A DNA stretch of 64,000 bases from an uncultured Duncaniella sp. (GTDB lineage: Bacteria; Bacteroidota; Bacteroidia; Bacteroidales; Muribaculaceae), in assembly GCA_958352885.1 (NCBI GenBank), contig CATWQI010000009.1:1-64000 (forward strand). The letters run 5' to 3'. Positions within the stretch are counted from its first letter, which is position 1. Every line of letters begins with the position of its first letter. Positions 1-7,874 of this stretch are shown here, one piece after another. The position numbers and the translations under genes were made by a program. The notes beneath the pieces are model-generated. The model was not told where the DNA came from. It made no database searches and saw nothing but the letters and a program-made list of their open reading frames with translations.

Positions 1-35
1 GCGCCTCCGCCGAGGCTATTTCCTTAAAGCGAGTG

Positions 36-67
36 CAAAGGTAGGCACTTTTATGCTACCCTCCAAA
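36..67 (-). promoter_or_regulatory. Bacteroidetes-type promoter reading out of the window to the left
   Basis: On the minus strand there is a -7 element TACCTTTG (43 to 36) and a TTTG -33 element (67 to 64) with a 20-base spacer, which fits the sigma-ABfr consensus. It would drive a leftward gene whose start lies outside the window. Bases 68-195 hold no gene that I can see and are AT-rich. Confidence 0.6.
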
Positions 68-195
68 TTTTATACACTGTTTTAACATTTATTTAACACT
101 TTCACCGTGAACAATCACACTTCCGCCCTTCCTCTCTCCCCCAAAACCGTATTTTCACCTTATTATATAATATAGGGAGCGGATGCATATAACTG

Positions 196-861
196 TCAGA
201 ACCCGAATGTCAACCCCACAAATAAACCGTGAGAAACCCGTTTTTTCCACCTATCGTGCTTTTCATCCCACACCCGATTATTATCAATAGTGGAAAACAT
301 ATACCCTAATTGCAAAGGAATACCTCCGATTCCGACAATGAAACCCGCACGCAAATTCAGAGCGAATAAATCAGTAGAATACTCACGCAATCCATCCGAA
401 GCCTCTCCACGAACCCGATAGGACGGAACAAATGGCAATCCGACCTGAATAACAGGCATCACACCTATAAAATCAGATATTCTCCAGCTATAGGGCAAGC
501 CAAAAAGGACGGAAGGTTCAACATATGGCCTGGTTACCCTGACCGTATCACCCTCACACACACCATATTTATTATACATAATGCCAAGGCTACCGCCTAC
601 ACCGAACCATGGTTTAGCTAAATAATAGTAAGACGCTCCGACCAAAACCCTCTCGCCATTACCAAACAGGGGCTGGACCACAATCCCCGCAAGATGATGC
701 AAACGCCCGCTTTCAGCAACCGGGCTTAGGACACTATCAGCACCAACAAGCGCATCACCATCAGCAACGGTCACAATATTATCAGCGACCGATTCACAAT
801 AGGCAATAAGACACAGAAAAACAGCCAACAAACGGCAATAAATACGGAAAGAGGAAAGCAT
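196..861 (-). CDS. Putative outer-membrane beta-barrel protein, unknown function
   Basis: About 221 residues. The start at 861 is preferred over the upstream one at 912 because it gives a clean signal peptide (MLSSFRIYCRLLAVFLCLIAY followed by a small-residue cleavage region). The rest alternates glycine/aromatic strands (for example LVGASYYYLAKPWFGVGGSLG) and ends in LFVGLTFGF, with a terminal aromatic residue as expected for a Bam substrate. I do not recognise a named family. It lies 78 bases downstream of serA on the same strand and could be read through from serCA, but its role is unrelated to serine synthesis as far as can be seen. It could instead be a periplasmic beta-rich protein. Confidence 0.6.
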   Translation of the reverse strand: MLSSFRIYCRLLAVFLCLIAYCESVADNIVTVADGDALVGADSVLSPVAESGRLHHLAGIVVQPLFGNGERVLVGASYYYLAKPWFGVGGSLGIMYNKYGVCEGDTVRVTRPYVEPSVLFGLPYSWRISDFIGVMPVIQVGLPFVPSYRVRGEASDGLREYSTDLFALNLRAGFIVGIGGIPLQLGYMFSTIDNNRVWDEKHDRWKKRVSHGLFVGLTFGF

Positions 862-939
862 ACGATCAGAATGATGAAAACAATCCCCCTTCCGCACTGC
901 GTTACACAGCACAAAAAGGGGGACTATAATTTTAATGAA

Positions 940-1860
940 TTATTTATTTACCTGGAAACGCGCTTCACCTGTAGTGAGGAAAGATATCACCTGATGAGCA
1001 GCGGCAATGCCGGCATTGATATTAGCCTCGGATGTCTGTGCACCCATTTTCTTTGGGGTAAAGAACACGCGGTCACCGAAGCGCTCCTTCATTTCAGCAG
1101 CACGCTCAGGAGCCACGTCGGCAGCGTATTTAATATCAGCACGTTCGTCAAGAGCCTTGATAAGCCCCTCCTCGTCAATCACCTCCTTGCGGGCTGTGTT
1201 GATGAGCAAACCGCCTTTGGGCATAGATGCAATAAGTTCGTAACCGATAGACCCCTTGGTTTCAGGGGTGGCAGGGATGTGAATTGATACCACCTTGTTC
1301 TCCCGATACAGCTGCTCAACCGAATGCACAGGTGAAACCCCGGCATCCTCCATCACATTATCAGGGCAATACGGGTCAAGAGCTGACACGCTCATCTCAA
1401 ACCCTCGCGCTATGCGGGCAACATTGCGACCCACCTGACCGAACGCCTGGATACCGATGGTCTTGTCCTTGAGCTCCGTACCCGAAGTACCATTATACAT
1501 GTTACGGCACATCATAACAGCCATACCGAACACGAGCTCGGCAACGGCATTTGAATTCTGACCGGGGGTGTTCTGCACACACACGCCATGGGCAGTGGCA
1601 GCCGCTAAGTCAACATTATCATAACCGGCACCAGCACGCACAACCACTTTAAGGTTCTTTGCAGCGTCGAGCACCTCAGCGTCAACCTTGTCGCTACGTA
1701 TTATGAGCGCATCGACATCAGCCACAGCAGCAAGCAGCTCCTGCTTCGATGCATACTTCTCAAGGAGAAGGAGCTCAGCCCCAGCCTCCTCGATGACCTT
1801 GCGCATACCGTCGACAGCGACAGATGCGAAAGGCTTTTCAGTTGCTATTAATACTTTCAT
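940..1860 (-). CDS. serA: D-3-phosphoglycerate dehydrogenase, short Bacteroidetes form
   Basis: Catalyses NAD-dependent oxidation of 3-phosphoglycerate, the first step of serine synthesis, in the cytoplasm. About 306 residues, without the C-terminal ACT domain of longer SerA types. Visible features are RAGAGYDNVD (75-84), a nucleotide-binding turn AFGQVG (139-144, first Gly replaced by Ala) and NTAR with the substrate Arg224. The usual TPH(L/I)GA with the catalytic His reads TPKKMGAQT here (268-276); from memory this is shared by Bacteroidetes SerA proteins. The start at 1860 is used; an alternative ATG two codons upstream (1866) adds Met-Thr. It follows serC by 17-23 bases, so serCA is an operon. 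Confidence 0.9.
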   Translation of the reverse strand: MKVLIATEKPFASVAVDGMRKVIEEAGAELLLLEKYASKQELLAAVADVDALIIRSDKVDAEVLDAAKNLKVVVRAGAGYDNVDLAAATAHGVCVQNTPGQNSNAVAELVFGMAVMMCRNMYNGTSGTELKDKTIGIQAFGQVGRNVARIARGFEMSVSALDPYCPDNVMEDAGVSPVHSVEQLYRENKVVSIHIPATPETKGSIGYELIASMPKGGLLINTARKEVIDEEGLIKALDERADIKYAADVAPERAAEMKERFGDRVFFTPKKMGAQTSEANINAGIAAAHQVISFLTTGEARFQVNK

Positions 1861-1883
1861 AGTCATTCTACCGAAAATATTTA

Positions 1884-2954
1884 TTAATGTTGAGCCTCGA
1901 AATCCTTCATTGCGTCCACGAGAACCTGTACGCTCTCAATGGGAAGGGCATTGTAAAGAGAAGCACGGAAACCACCGACAGAACGGTGACCCTTTATGCC
2001 AACAATACCACGAGCCGAGCAGAAATCAATGAAATCCTTTTCAAGCTCCTTATATTCCGGTGTCATGACAAAGCATACATTCATGATGGAACGGGAATCA
2101 GCATCAGTAACAGTGCCTACAAACATTTTGCTGGAATCAATCGCATCGTACAGCAAAGCAGCCTTTGCCTCGTCGCGCTTCTGCATCTCCTTGACTCCAC
2201 CCTGTTCCTTATAGTAACGGAGCGTCATGAGCGACGCATAAACGGGAAGGACCGGAGGAGTATTGAACATCGAGCCCTTCTTGATATGGGTACGATAATC
2301 AAGCATGGTAGGAATAGCACGCTCCACCTTACCGAGAGCATCTTCCTTGACAATCACAAGTGTAGCACCGGCAGGTCCGAGATTCTTCTGAGCACCGGCG
2401 TAGATAAGGTCATACTTAGCCACATCGACAGGACGAGAGAAGATGTCAGATGACATATCGGCGACCAGAGGCACTTTCACATCCAGGTCAGTACGGAGCT
2501 CGGTGCCATAGATGGTATTGTTTGTGGTGATGTGGAGATAATCCAGATCATCAGGCACCTCATACCCCTTGGGGTAGTAAGTATAATTAGCCTCCTTAGA
2601 AGACGCAAGCACCTCGACATCGCCGAAAAGGCGCGCTTCCTTAATAGCGTTAGCAGCCCATGTACCGGTGTCAAGATAGCCGGCCTTTGACTTAAGCAGG
2701 TTCATAGGAGCCATGCAGAACTGCAGACTGGCACCACCGCCGAGATAGAGGACCTGATAACCTTCAGGCACGTCAAGCAGCTCTTTGACAAGCTGCTGTG
2801 CTTCATCCATCACAGCCACAAACTCTTTGCTACGGTGAGAAACTTCCAAGAGAGAGAGCCCGGTATTGGCAAAATTTTGCACTGCATCAGCCGTATTCTT
2901 AATGGTATATTCACTAAGAATAGAGGGACCTGCATAGAAATTATGCTTCTTCAT
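1884..2954 (-). CDS. serC: Phosphoserine aminotransferase
   Basis: PLP enzyme that converts 3-phosphohydroxypyruvate plus glutamate to phosphoserine, the step after SerA; also relevant to pyridoxal phosphate synthesis. 356 residues, the usual length. The N-terminus NFYAGPS and the PLP lysine context YAGAQKNLGPAG (Lys190) are typical, and the C-terminal GHRSVGGFRAS phosphate-binding segment is intact. It is the first gene of the serCA pair; a -7-type element lies at 2989-2996. Confidence 0.95.
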   Translation of the reverse strand: MKKHNFYAGPSILSEYTIKNTADAVQNFANTGLSLLEVSHRSKEFVAVMDEAQQLVKELLDVPEGYQVLYLGGGASLQFCMAPMNLLKSKAGYLDTGTWAANAIKEARLFGDVEVLASSKEANYTYYPKGYEVPDDLDYLHITTNNTIYGTELRTDLDVKVPLVADMSSDIFSRPVDVAKYDLIYAGAQKNLGPAGATLVIVKEDALGKVERAIPTMLDYRTHIKKGSMFNTPPVLPVYASLMTLRYYKEQGGVKEMQKRDEAKAALLYDAIDSSKMFVGTVTDADSRSIMNVCFVMTPEYKELEKDFIDFCSARGIVGIKGHRSVGGFRASLYNALPIESVQVLVDAMKDFEAQH

Positions 2955-2988
2955 ATTAGGAGTGATTATAATTTGAAATTATTTTCGG

Positions 2989-2996
2989 CAAATATA
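2989..2996 (-). promoter_or_regulatory. Probable -7 element for serCA
   Basis: Minus strand TATATTTG matches TAnnTTTG and lies 35 bases from the serC start. A TTTG upstream (3023 to 3020) is 23 bases away, longer than the usual 19-21, so the -33 match is imperfect. Confidence 0.45.
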
Positions 2997-3039
2997 CGCA
3001 TTTTTTTCGTTGCATAAGCCAAAATAAAGAAAAATTTCT

Positions 3040-4371
3040 TTATTTCCCGTCATTGTCGGCTTTGTCCGCATTTGAGCCTGCGGCACTGACACCCTCCGCT
3101 GCCGAAGCCCAACGGGAATTCTGCAAAGCAGCCGAGCGCATCTCAGCAGCATTGTCACACGGACGCCACAACGCCCGGTGCCCCAGCTGGTCAGGCATAT
3201 ACTGCTGCACAACGAAATTGCCGGGATAATCATGTGCATACTTATAGTCACGCCCATACCCCATATCCTTCATCAGCGATGTAGGAGAATTGCGCAGATG
3301 CAAAGGCACAGGCAAATCGCCGGTCTGTTCCACCAGCTCGGTAGCGGCATGGAGCGCAACATAGGCCGAATTGCTCTTAGGCGACAACGCCAGATACACG
3401 GTGCATTCCGCCAGCGGTATCTGCGCCTCAGGGAACCCGATTTTACGCACAGCGTCAAATGTCGCATTGGCGAGCAGCAACGCGTTAGGATTTGCAAGCC
3501 CGATATCCTCCGATGCCGATATCAGGAGACGGCGGGCTATGAACTCCGCATCTTCCCCACCGACTATCATGCGTGCAAGCCAGTACATCGCGGCATCAGG
3601 GTCACTCCCGCGTATGCTCTTGATAAATGCCGAGATTATGTCGTAGTGCATTTCCCCGTTCTTGTCGTAGGCGGCAGGATTCTCCTGAAGGCGGTCGGTC
3701 ACCACCTTGTCATTAATGACCATCACCTCCCCCTGCGGGGTAGACTGCTCGAGCAAATCAAGTATATTGAGCAGCTTGCGTGCATCGCCTCCTGCAAACC
3801 TGAACAACGCAGTGGTCTGCTCCACCTCCACCCCATGGCTTTTCAACACATCGTCAAGCGCAAGAGCCCTGTCAAGCAACTGCTGGAGCTGCGGCTGTTC
3901 CAACGAACGTAGAGTGTAGACCTGAGCCCGTGAAAGCAACGGTCTGATTACTTCAAAAGATGGATTCTCGGTGGTCGCACCAATCAATGTCACCACCCCG
4001 CTCTCCACAGCCCCGAGAAGACTGTCCTGCTGATTTTTGCTGAAGCGATGGATTTCATCGATAAACAGTATGGGCCTTCCTTCGACAAACATGCTGGCAG
4101 CATCACGGCTACACCTCTCTATGACGTCACGCACCTCCTTCACCCCGGAATTCACCGCAGAGAGCGTGTAGTAAGGCACATTTACCGTATTAGCTATGAT
4201 TTTCGCAAGCGTAGTCTTTCCTACCCCGGGAGGCCCCCAGAGTATGAATGAGGACACCCGTCCGGATTCAATCATCCGACGTACCACACCGTCGGGACCG
4301 ACAAGGTGCTCCTGTCCTATATAATCGTCAAGAGAGCGCGGTCGGAGGCGCTCAGCCAAAGGTATATTCAT
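3040..4371 (-). CDS. rarA: Replication-associated recombination protein A (RarA/MgsA) AAA+ ATPase
   Basis: AAA+ clamp-loader-like ATPase that acts at stalled replication forks. About 443 residues. It shows the family start PLAERLRPRSLDDYIGQEHL, Walker A GPPGVGKTT, Walker B ILFIDEIHRF, and the C-terminal tetramerisation region with GYGRDYKYAHDYPGNFV. An upstream in-frame start at 4440 adds 23 residues that family members lack, so 4371 is chosen. A TAATTTTG -7 element sits only six bases before this ATG, suggesting a very short or absent 5' leader. It ends 85 bases upstream of serC. Confidence 0.92.
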   Translation of the reverse strand: MNIPLAERLRPRSLDDYIGQEHLVGPDGVVRRMIESGRVSSFILWGPPGVGKTTLAKIIANTVNVPYYTLSAVNSGVKEVRDVIERCSRDAASMFVEGRPILFIDEIHRFSKNQQDSLLGAVESGVVTLIGATTENPSFEVIRPLLSRAQVYTLRSLEQPQLQQLLDRALALDDVLKSHGVEVEQTTALFRFAGGDARKLLNILDLLEQSTPQGEVMVINDKVVTDRLQENPAAYDKNGEMHYDIISAFIKSIRGSDPDAAMYWLARMIVGGEDAEFIARRLLISASEDIGLANPNALLLANATFDAVRKIGFPEAQIPLAECTVYLALSPKSNSAYVALHAATELVEQTGDLPVPLHLRNSPTSLMKDMGYGRDYKYAHDYPGNFVVQQYMPDQLGHRALWRPCDNAAEMRSAALQNSRWASAAEGVSAAGSNADKADNDGK

Positions 4372-4377
4372 ATTGTG

Positions 4378-4385
4378 CAAAATTA
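4378..4385 (-). promoter_or_regulatory. -7 element immediately before rarA
   Basis: Minus strand TAATTTTG matches the Bacteroidetes -7 consensus. No convincing TTTG is found 19-21 bases further up. Its distance to the ATG implies a leaderless or nearly leaderless message if it is used. Confidence 0.4.
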
Positions 4386-4574
4386 CAAAAACAAGCGTGC
4401 TTATAGTGTTAAAGGTATTTAATATGACGGTAGAATGCATCTCATTTAATTATTTTTCATTAATTTTACAGCGAAAGTTAAGTTCTCGAACTTTAACACG
4501 CCAGAATTGTTAATTTAATAACCGGGCGAAACATTGTCCGGGACACTGAAAATTAACGTTTAAACTATACTACT

Positions 4575-4817
4575 ATGAGCGCTCAAAGAAACTCAACCGG
4601 CACTCCCGCAACCGCCCGCAACATCTTCGGTATCATCATGATAATCATTTACGTGGGCGTAGGTGTGCTGTTTTTCTGCGGATACTTCGACATACTCTTC
4701 CCTACGTGGACATGGGTTAAATGGGTAGCCGGCGGTCTCTTCACACTCTATGGTCTGTGGCGTGCCTATCGCCAGTTTAAAGGCATCGACGCCGGGTATG
4801 GCAACGAACAAGAATAA
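4575..4817 (+). CDS. Small two-helix membrane protein, unknown function
   Basis: 80 residues with a short polar N-terminus and two hydrophobic segments, about 18-38 (IFGIIMIIIYVGVGVLFF) and 47-65 (WVKWVAGGLFTLYGLWRAY), then a charged tail. I do not recognise a named family. It sits 27 bases upstream of the PstS-like lipoprotein gene and in the same direction. In Bacteroidales the PstS-like/TPR pair is often the end of an exbB-exbD-exbD-tonB cluster, so a link to energy-coupled transport is possible, but that is inference; no exb or tonB gene is present here. The 203 bases between rarA and this gene (4372-4574) contain no clear full promoter. Confidence 0.65.
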   Translation: MSAQRNSTGTPATARNIFGIIMIIIYVGVGVLFFCGYFDILFPTWTWVKWVAGGLFTLYGLWRAYRQFKGIDAGYGNEQE

Positions 4818-4844
4818 TGAACCTCATTGACTGAATCCAAGAAT

Positions 4845-5819
4845 ATGACCCGAATTTTGAGGAGTTTCAGCGCCATTGCGCTGACTGCGTTAACCATGAT
4901 GGCTGTAAGCTGCGGGAAGAAGGCGGAACAGAAGCCGTCGACACTCGCCAAAGTGGCTTGCGACGAGTCATTTGAAAACATCATGGAACAGGAAATAGAC
5001 GTATACGAGTATATCTACCCGAAAGAGGATGTACTGGCCTACTATCTTCCGGAGAACGCAGCCGTTGACTCAATAATGGCAATGGGAAGCGTCAAGGCAG
5101 CTGTAATCAGCCATCCGCTTACTGACGAACAGGTCAGCTATCTGCGCAGTAACAAAAAGGTGGTGCATCAGCAGAAGATAGCCGTCGACGCTCTCGCGCT
5201 GATTGTGAACCCTCAGAATCCGGTGGAAATATTGTCAAAGAAAGATATCGCTGAAATCCTTTCGGGCGAAGTGACCCGCTGGGATCAGGTGGAACCATGC
5301 AAACTTGGTGAGATTGATGTGATATTTGACCACCAGGGCTCATCCACCGTCAAGTATATGCGCGACTCAATTCTCGGCGGCAAACCGTTCGGTCCGAACA
5401 TATCGGCAGTAAAGACCAATCCGGACGTATTCAAAGCTGTGGCAGAGAACAAAAACGCCATGGGTATAATCGGCGTAAGCTGGGTTGCAAGCGACATGAG
5501 CGGACGCGACAAGTCAGTCGAAGAGCTTGCGCAGGCAGTTGAGAAAAGCGACACCACCACCCTTGACTTCAAATCAGATGTCAAAGTGCTTAAGATTCGC
5601 GGCAATGACGTTGTGCAGGCCTACAAGCCCTACCAGGCATACATATTTGACGGCAGCTATCCGCTATACCGCTCAATATATATGATTACCACTGCCCCGG
5701 GAGGCACTGTCACTCACCGCTTCTTCAGTTTTGTGACAGGATTCCAGGGTCAGAAGATAATCCAGATGACAGGCATACTCCCTGCCACCGTACGTCCGCG
5801 CATGGTGGAAGTGGAATAA
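4845..5819 (+). CDS. PstS-like phosphate/anion-binding lipoprotein
   Basis: About 324 residues. The ATG at 4845 is chosen over an upstream TTG (4827) because it gives a standard lipoprotein signal ending in the lipobox MAVSC (Cys23). The remainder resembles the PBP-like domain of phosphate ABC transporter binding proteins: IAVDALALIVNPQNP, the IAEILSGEVTRWDQV segment and FDHQGSSTV are typical PstS features. No pst permease or ATPase is adjacent, so phosphate transport is not shown; in Bacteroidales such orphan PstS-like lipoproteins accompany TonB-type clusters. It is followed 187 bases later by a TPR protein in the same direction, the usual neighbour. Confidence 0.8.
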   Translation: MTRILRSFSAIALTALTMMAVSCGKKAEQKPSTLAKVACDESFENIMEQEIDVYEYIYPKEDVLAYYLPENAAVDSIMAMGSVKAAVISHPLTDEQVSYLRSNKKVVHQQKIAVDALALIVNPQNPVEILSKKDIAEILSGEVTRWDQVEPCKLGEIDVIFDHQGSSTVKYMRDSILGGKPFGPNISAVKTNPDVFKAVAENKNAMGIIGVSWVASDMSGRDKSVEELAQAVEKSDTTTLDFKSDVKVLKIRGNDVVQAYKPYQAYIFDGSYPLYRSIYMITTAPGGTVTHRFFSFVTGFQGQKIIQMTGILPATVRPRMVEVE

Positions 5820-6006
5820 ATTCCCCCATTTTTTCTTGCCGATGGAAATAAACCGTTGAAAACTCCGTTAGTCTATAAATCATAACATATAGAGTATACG
5901 AGATGCCATACGGCCCGACGACAAAAAAGACAGAAAATAAATAGAGACAGAAAATAAGTTTGAAACAAAGATAAATCATTAAAAACTAAATAGTAAACCA
6001 ACCGAA

Positions 6007-7635
6007 ATGAAATTCCGTACGTTATTCTCCCTCTGTTTGGGAGGTCTCGCCCTCGCTGCTTCAGCCCAGGGCGGCTATCAGGATGGTGTTGACTACTACA
6101 ATGCTGACCGCTTCGACAAAGCAAAAACCATCCTCGAAAAGACACTTAATGACCCTTCTACCGACAAAGCAGTGTCTTACTTCTACCTTGGCTCTCTTGA
6201 CATGCGCGACGGCAACACCGCAGCTGCCGCAACCAACTTCAACAACGGTGTTTCCGCCAATCCGTCCTACGGTTATAACTATGTAGGTCTTGGTGAAATC
6301 GCCCTTAAGAACGGCAACAAGTCAGACGCAGAGAAGCAGTTTAAAGCAGCACTTGAAACCAACAAGAAGGACGCATCACTCATGGCAGCCATCGCCCGTG
6401 CATACTTCAACGTTGACCCGGTAGCTTACGCCAAGGAAATCGACAAGTATATCGCCAATGCGATGAAGGTTTCAAAAAATAAGGAAGCCCAGATTTACGT
6501 CCTCAAGGGCGACATGGCAAAGACTACTGACATAGGTCAGGCAGCCGGCTTCTACGAGCAGGCAATCATCTACGATGAAGAAGCAGGCAACATCAACCCC
6601 GAGGCGTATGTAAAGTACTCCAACCTTTACAACAAGGTTAATCCTGATTTCGCAATCGGTAAGCTCGTCGAACTCAACGAAAAGCTCCCCACCTCAGCCC
6701 TTGCCCAGAGCGAGTTGGCAGAAAAGTACTATGACGGCAACCAGCTCACCAAGGCTGCCGAACAGTACGGCAAATACATGCAGAACCCCAACCACTTCCA
6801 GGGTGACGAACAGCGCTACTCAGGCCTTCTGTACTTCGGCAAGAAGTATCAGGAGTCACTCGACGTAGCAAAGCAGGTTCTCGCAAAGGACCCCAACAAT
6901 GAGTACATGCAGCGCATGGTGATGCTCAACGAGGCTGCCCTTGAGAACTATCCTGCCGCTGAGGAAGCCGCACAGAAGCTATTCTCTCACAAGAATGCCA
7001 AATTCACCGCAACCGACTACACCACCCATGGTGACATCCTCGGCAAGCTCAACCGTCCCCAGGAAGCGATTGACGCATACATGACTGCTTACAACCTCAA
7101 CCCCGAGAAGAACAAACAGATTCTTGCCAACCTCTCGTCAATGTACACCGACCTTGAGGATTACCAGAAGGCAGCAGAGCTCATGCAGCAGTTCGTTGAC
7201 GCAGGCGACGCATCGCTCAACGACTACTTCATCCTCTCTAACCGCTACAAGAATCTCGGACTTTCACTCCCCGAAGGCTCACCTGAACGTACCGCAGCCG
7301 CTAACAACGGTATCAAGTATGTCGACATGGCAGTAGCCGAGGCAGCCAACAAGGGTCCTCTCTACCGCAACAAGGCAACCCTTCTCATGGTGCGTGACGG
7401 TAGCGAAATCACCCCTGACCTGGTACAGGTTTACAAGGACATGCTTGCCGCTTATGACGAGAATCCCGAAAACAAGACCAAATACGTGGACGCTTACAAG
7501 AGCGCATACAACAACCTTGCAAATTACTATCTCAAGGAAGGCGACAAGGAACAGGCAAAGATGTACTTCGAGAAGTTCCTTGAAATCGATCCCGAAAACG
7601 AACCTCTCCGCGAGTACCTTCAGAAGAATTTCTAA
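6007..7635 (+). CDS. Periplasmic tetratricopeptide-repeat protein
   Basis: 542 residues with a signal peptide (MKFRTLFSLCLGGLALAASAQG). The mature part is a run of TPR units; good ones are visible at about 25-60 (YYNADRFDKAKTILEKTL), 88-125, 340-375 (RPQEAIDAYMTAYNLNP) and the last at 505-535 (KEGDKEQAKMYFEKFLEIDPEN). It is a scaffold-type protein with no enzyme motif. It follows the PstS-like lipoprotein gene, matching the common Bacteroidales order. Base usage is strongly codon-optimised (many AAG/CTC/GGC codons), hinting at high expression. A hairpin terminator follows at 7673. Confidence 0.85.
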   Translation: MKFRTLFSLCLGGLALAASAQGGYQDGVDYYNADRFDKAKTILEKTLNDPSTDKAVSYFYLGSLDMRDGNTAAAATNFNNGVSANPSYGYNYVGLGEIALKNGNKSDAEKQFKAALETNKKDASLMAAIARAYFNVDPVAYAKEIDKYIANAMKVSKNKEAQIYVLKGDMAKTTDIGQAAGFYEQAIIYDEEAGNINPEAYVKYSNLYNKVNPDFAIGKLVELNEKLPTSALAQSELAEKYYDGNQLTKAAEQYGKYMQNPNHFQGDEQRYSGLLYFGKKYQESLDVAKQVLAKDPNNEYMQRMVMLNEAALENYPAAEEAAQKLFSHKNAKFTATDYTTHGDILGKLNRPQEAIDAYMTAYNLNPEKNKQILANLSSMYTDLEDYQKAAELMQQFVDAGDASLNDYFILSNRYKNLGLSLPEGSPERTAAANNGIKYVDMAVAEAANKGPLYRNKATLLMVRDGSEITPDLVQVYKDMLAAYDENPENKTKYVDAYKSAYNNLANYYLKEGDKEQAKMYFEKFLEIDPENEPLREYLQKNF

Positions 7636-7672
7636 TCACCAAAAGGCAAAAGCCTGAATGGTGACACGCATA

Positions 7673-7703
7673 GAGGAGGACAGCACAAATTGCTGTCCTC
7701 CTC
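7673..7703 (+). terminator. Hairpin terminator after the TPR gene
   Basis: A 13-bp perfect stem (7673-7685 with 7691-7703) with a five-base loop CAAAT, followed by ACTTTTATT. It ends the 4575-7635 transcription unit. Confidence 0.75.
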
Positions 7704-7874
7704 ACTTTTATTGGCTCTAACGTTAGGATATTACCGTGATTTTTAGTTACTTTGCGGTCAGCTAATATGATATCAGCCGCCCACACAGGCATATATGGCA
7801 TTGCGTTTCTCAAAAACAGGCTCAAAACAATGGGCTGGAAACCAATGTTATATTTCTAAATGTTTATGAGAGTT

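Noticed and set aside
871..1287. Plus-strand open frame opposite serA
   Set aside because: Antisense shadow of a well-supported gene; no signal, motif or start context of its own.
3024..3043. AT-only inverted repeat at the end of rarA
   Set aside because: A 9-bp stem made almost only of A/T pairs, overlapping the stop codon; too weak to call a terminator.
4372..4440. Longer N-terminus for rarA starting at 4440
   Set aside because: The extra 23 residues are hydrophobic and not found in the family, and they overlap the promoter element at 4378.
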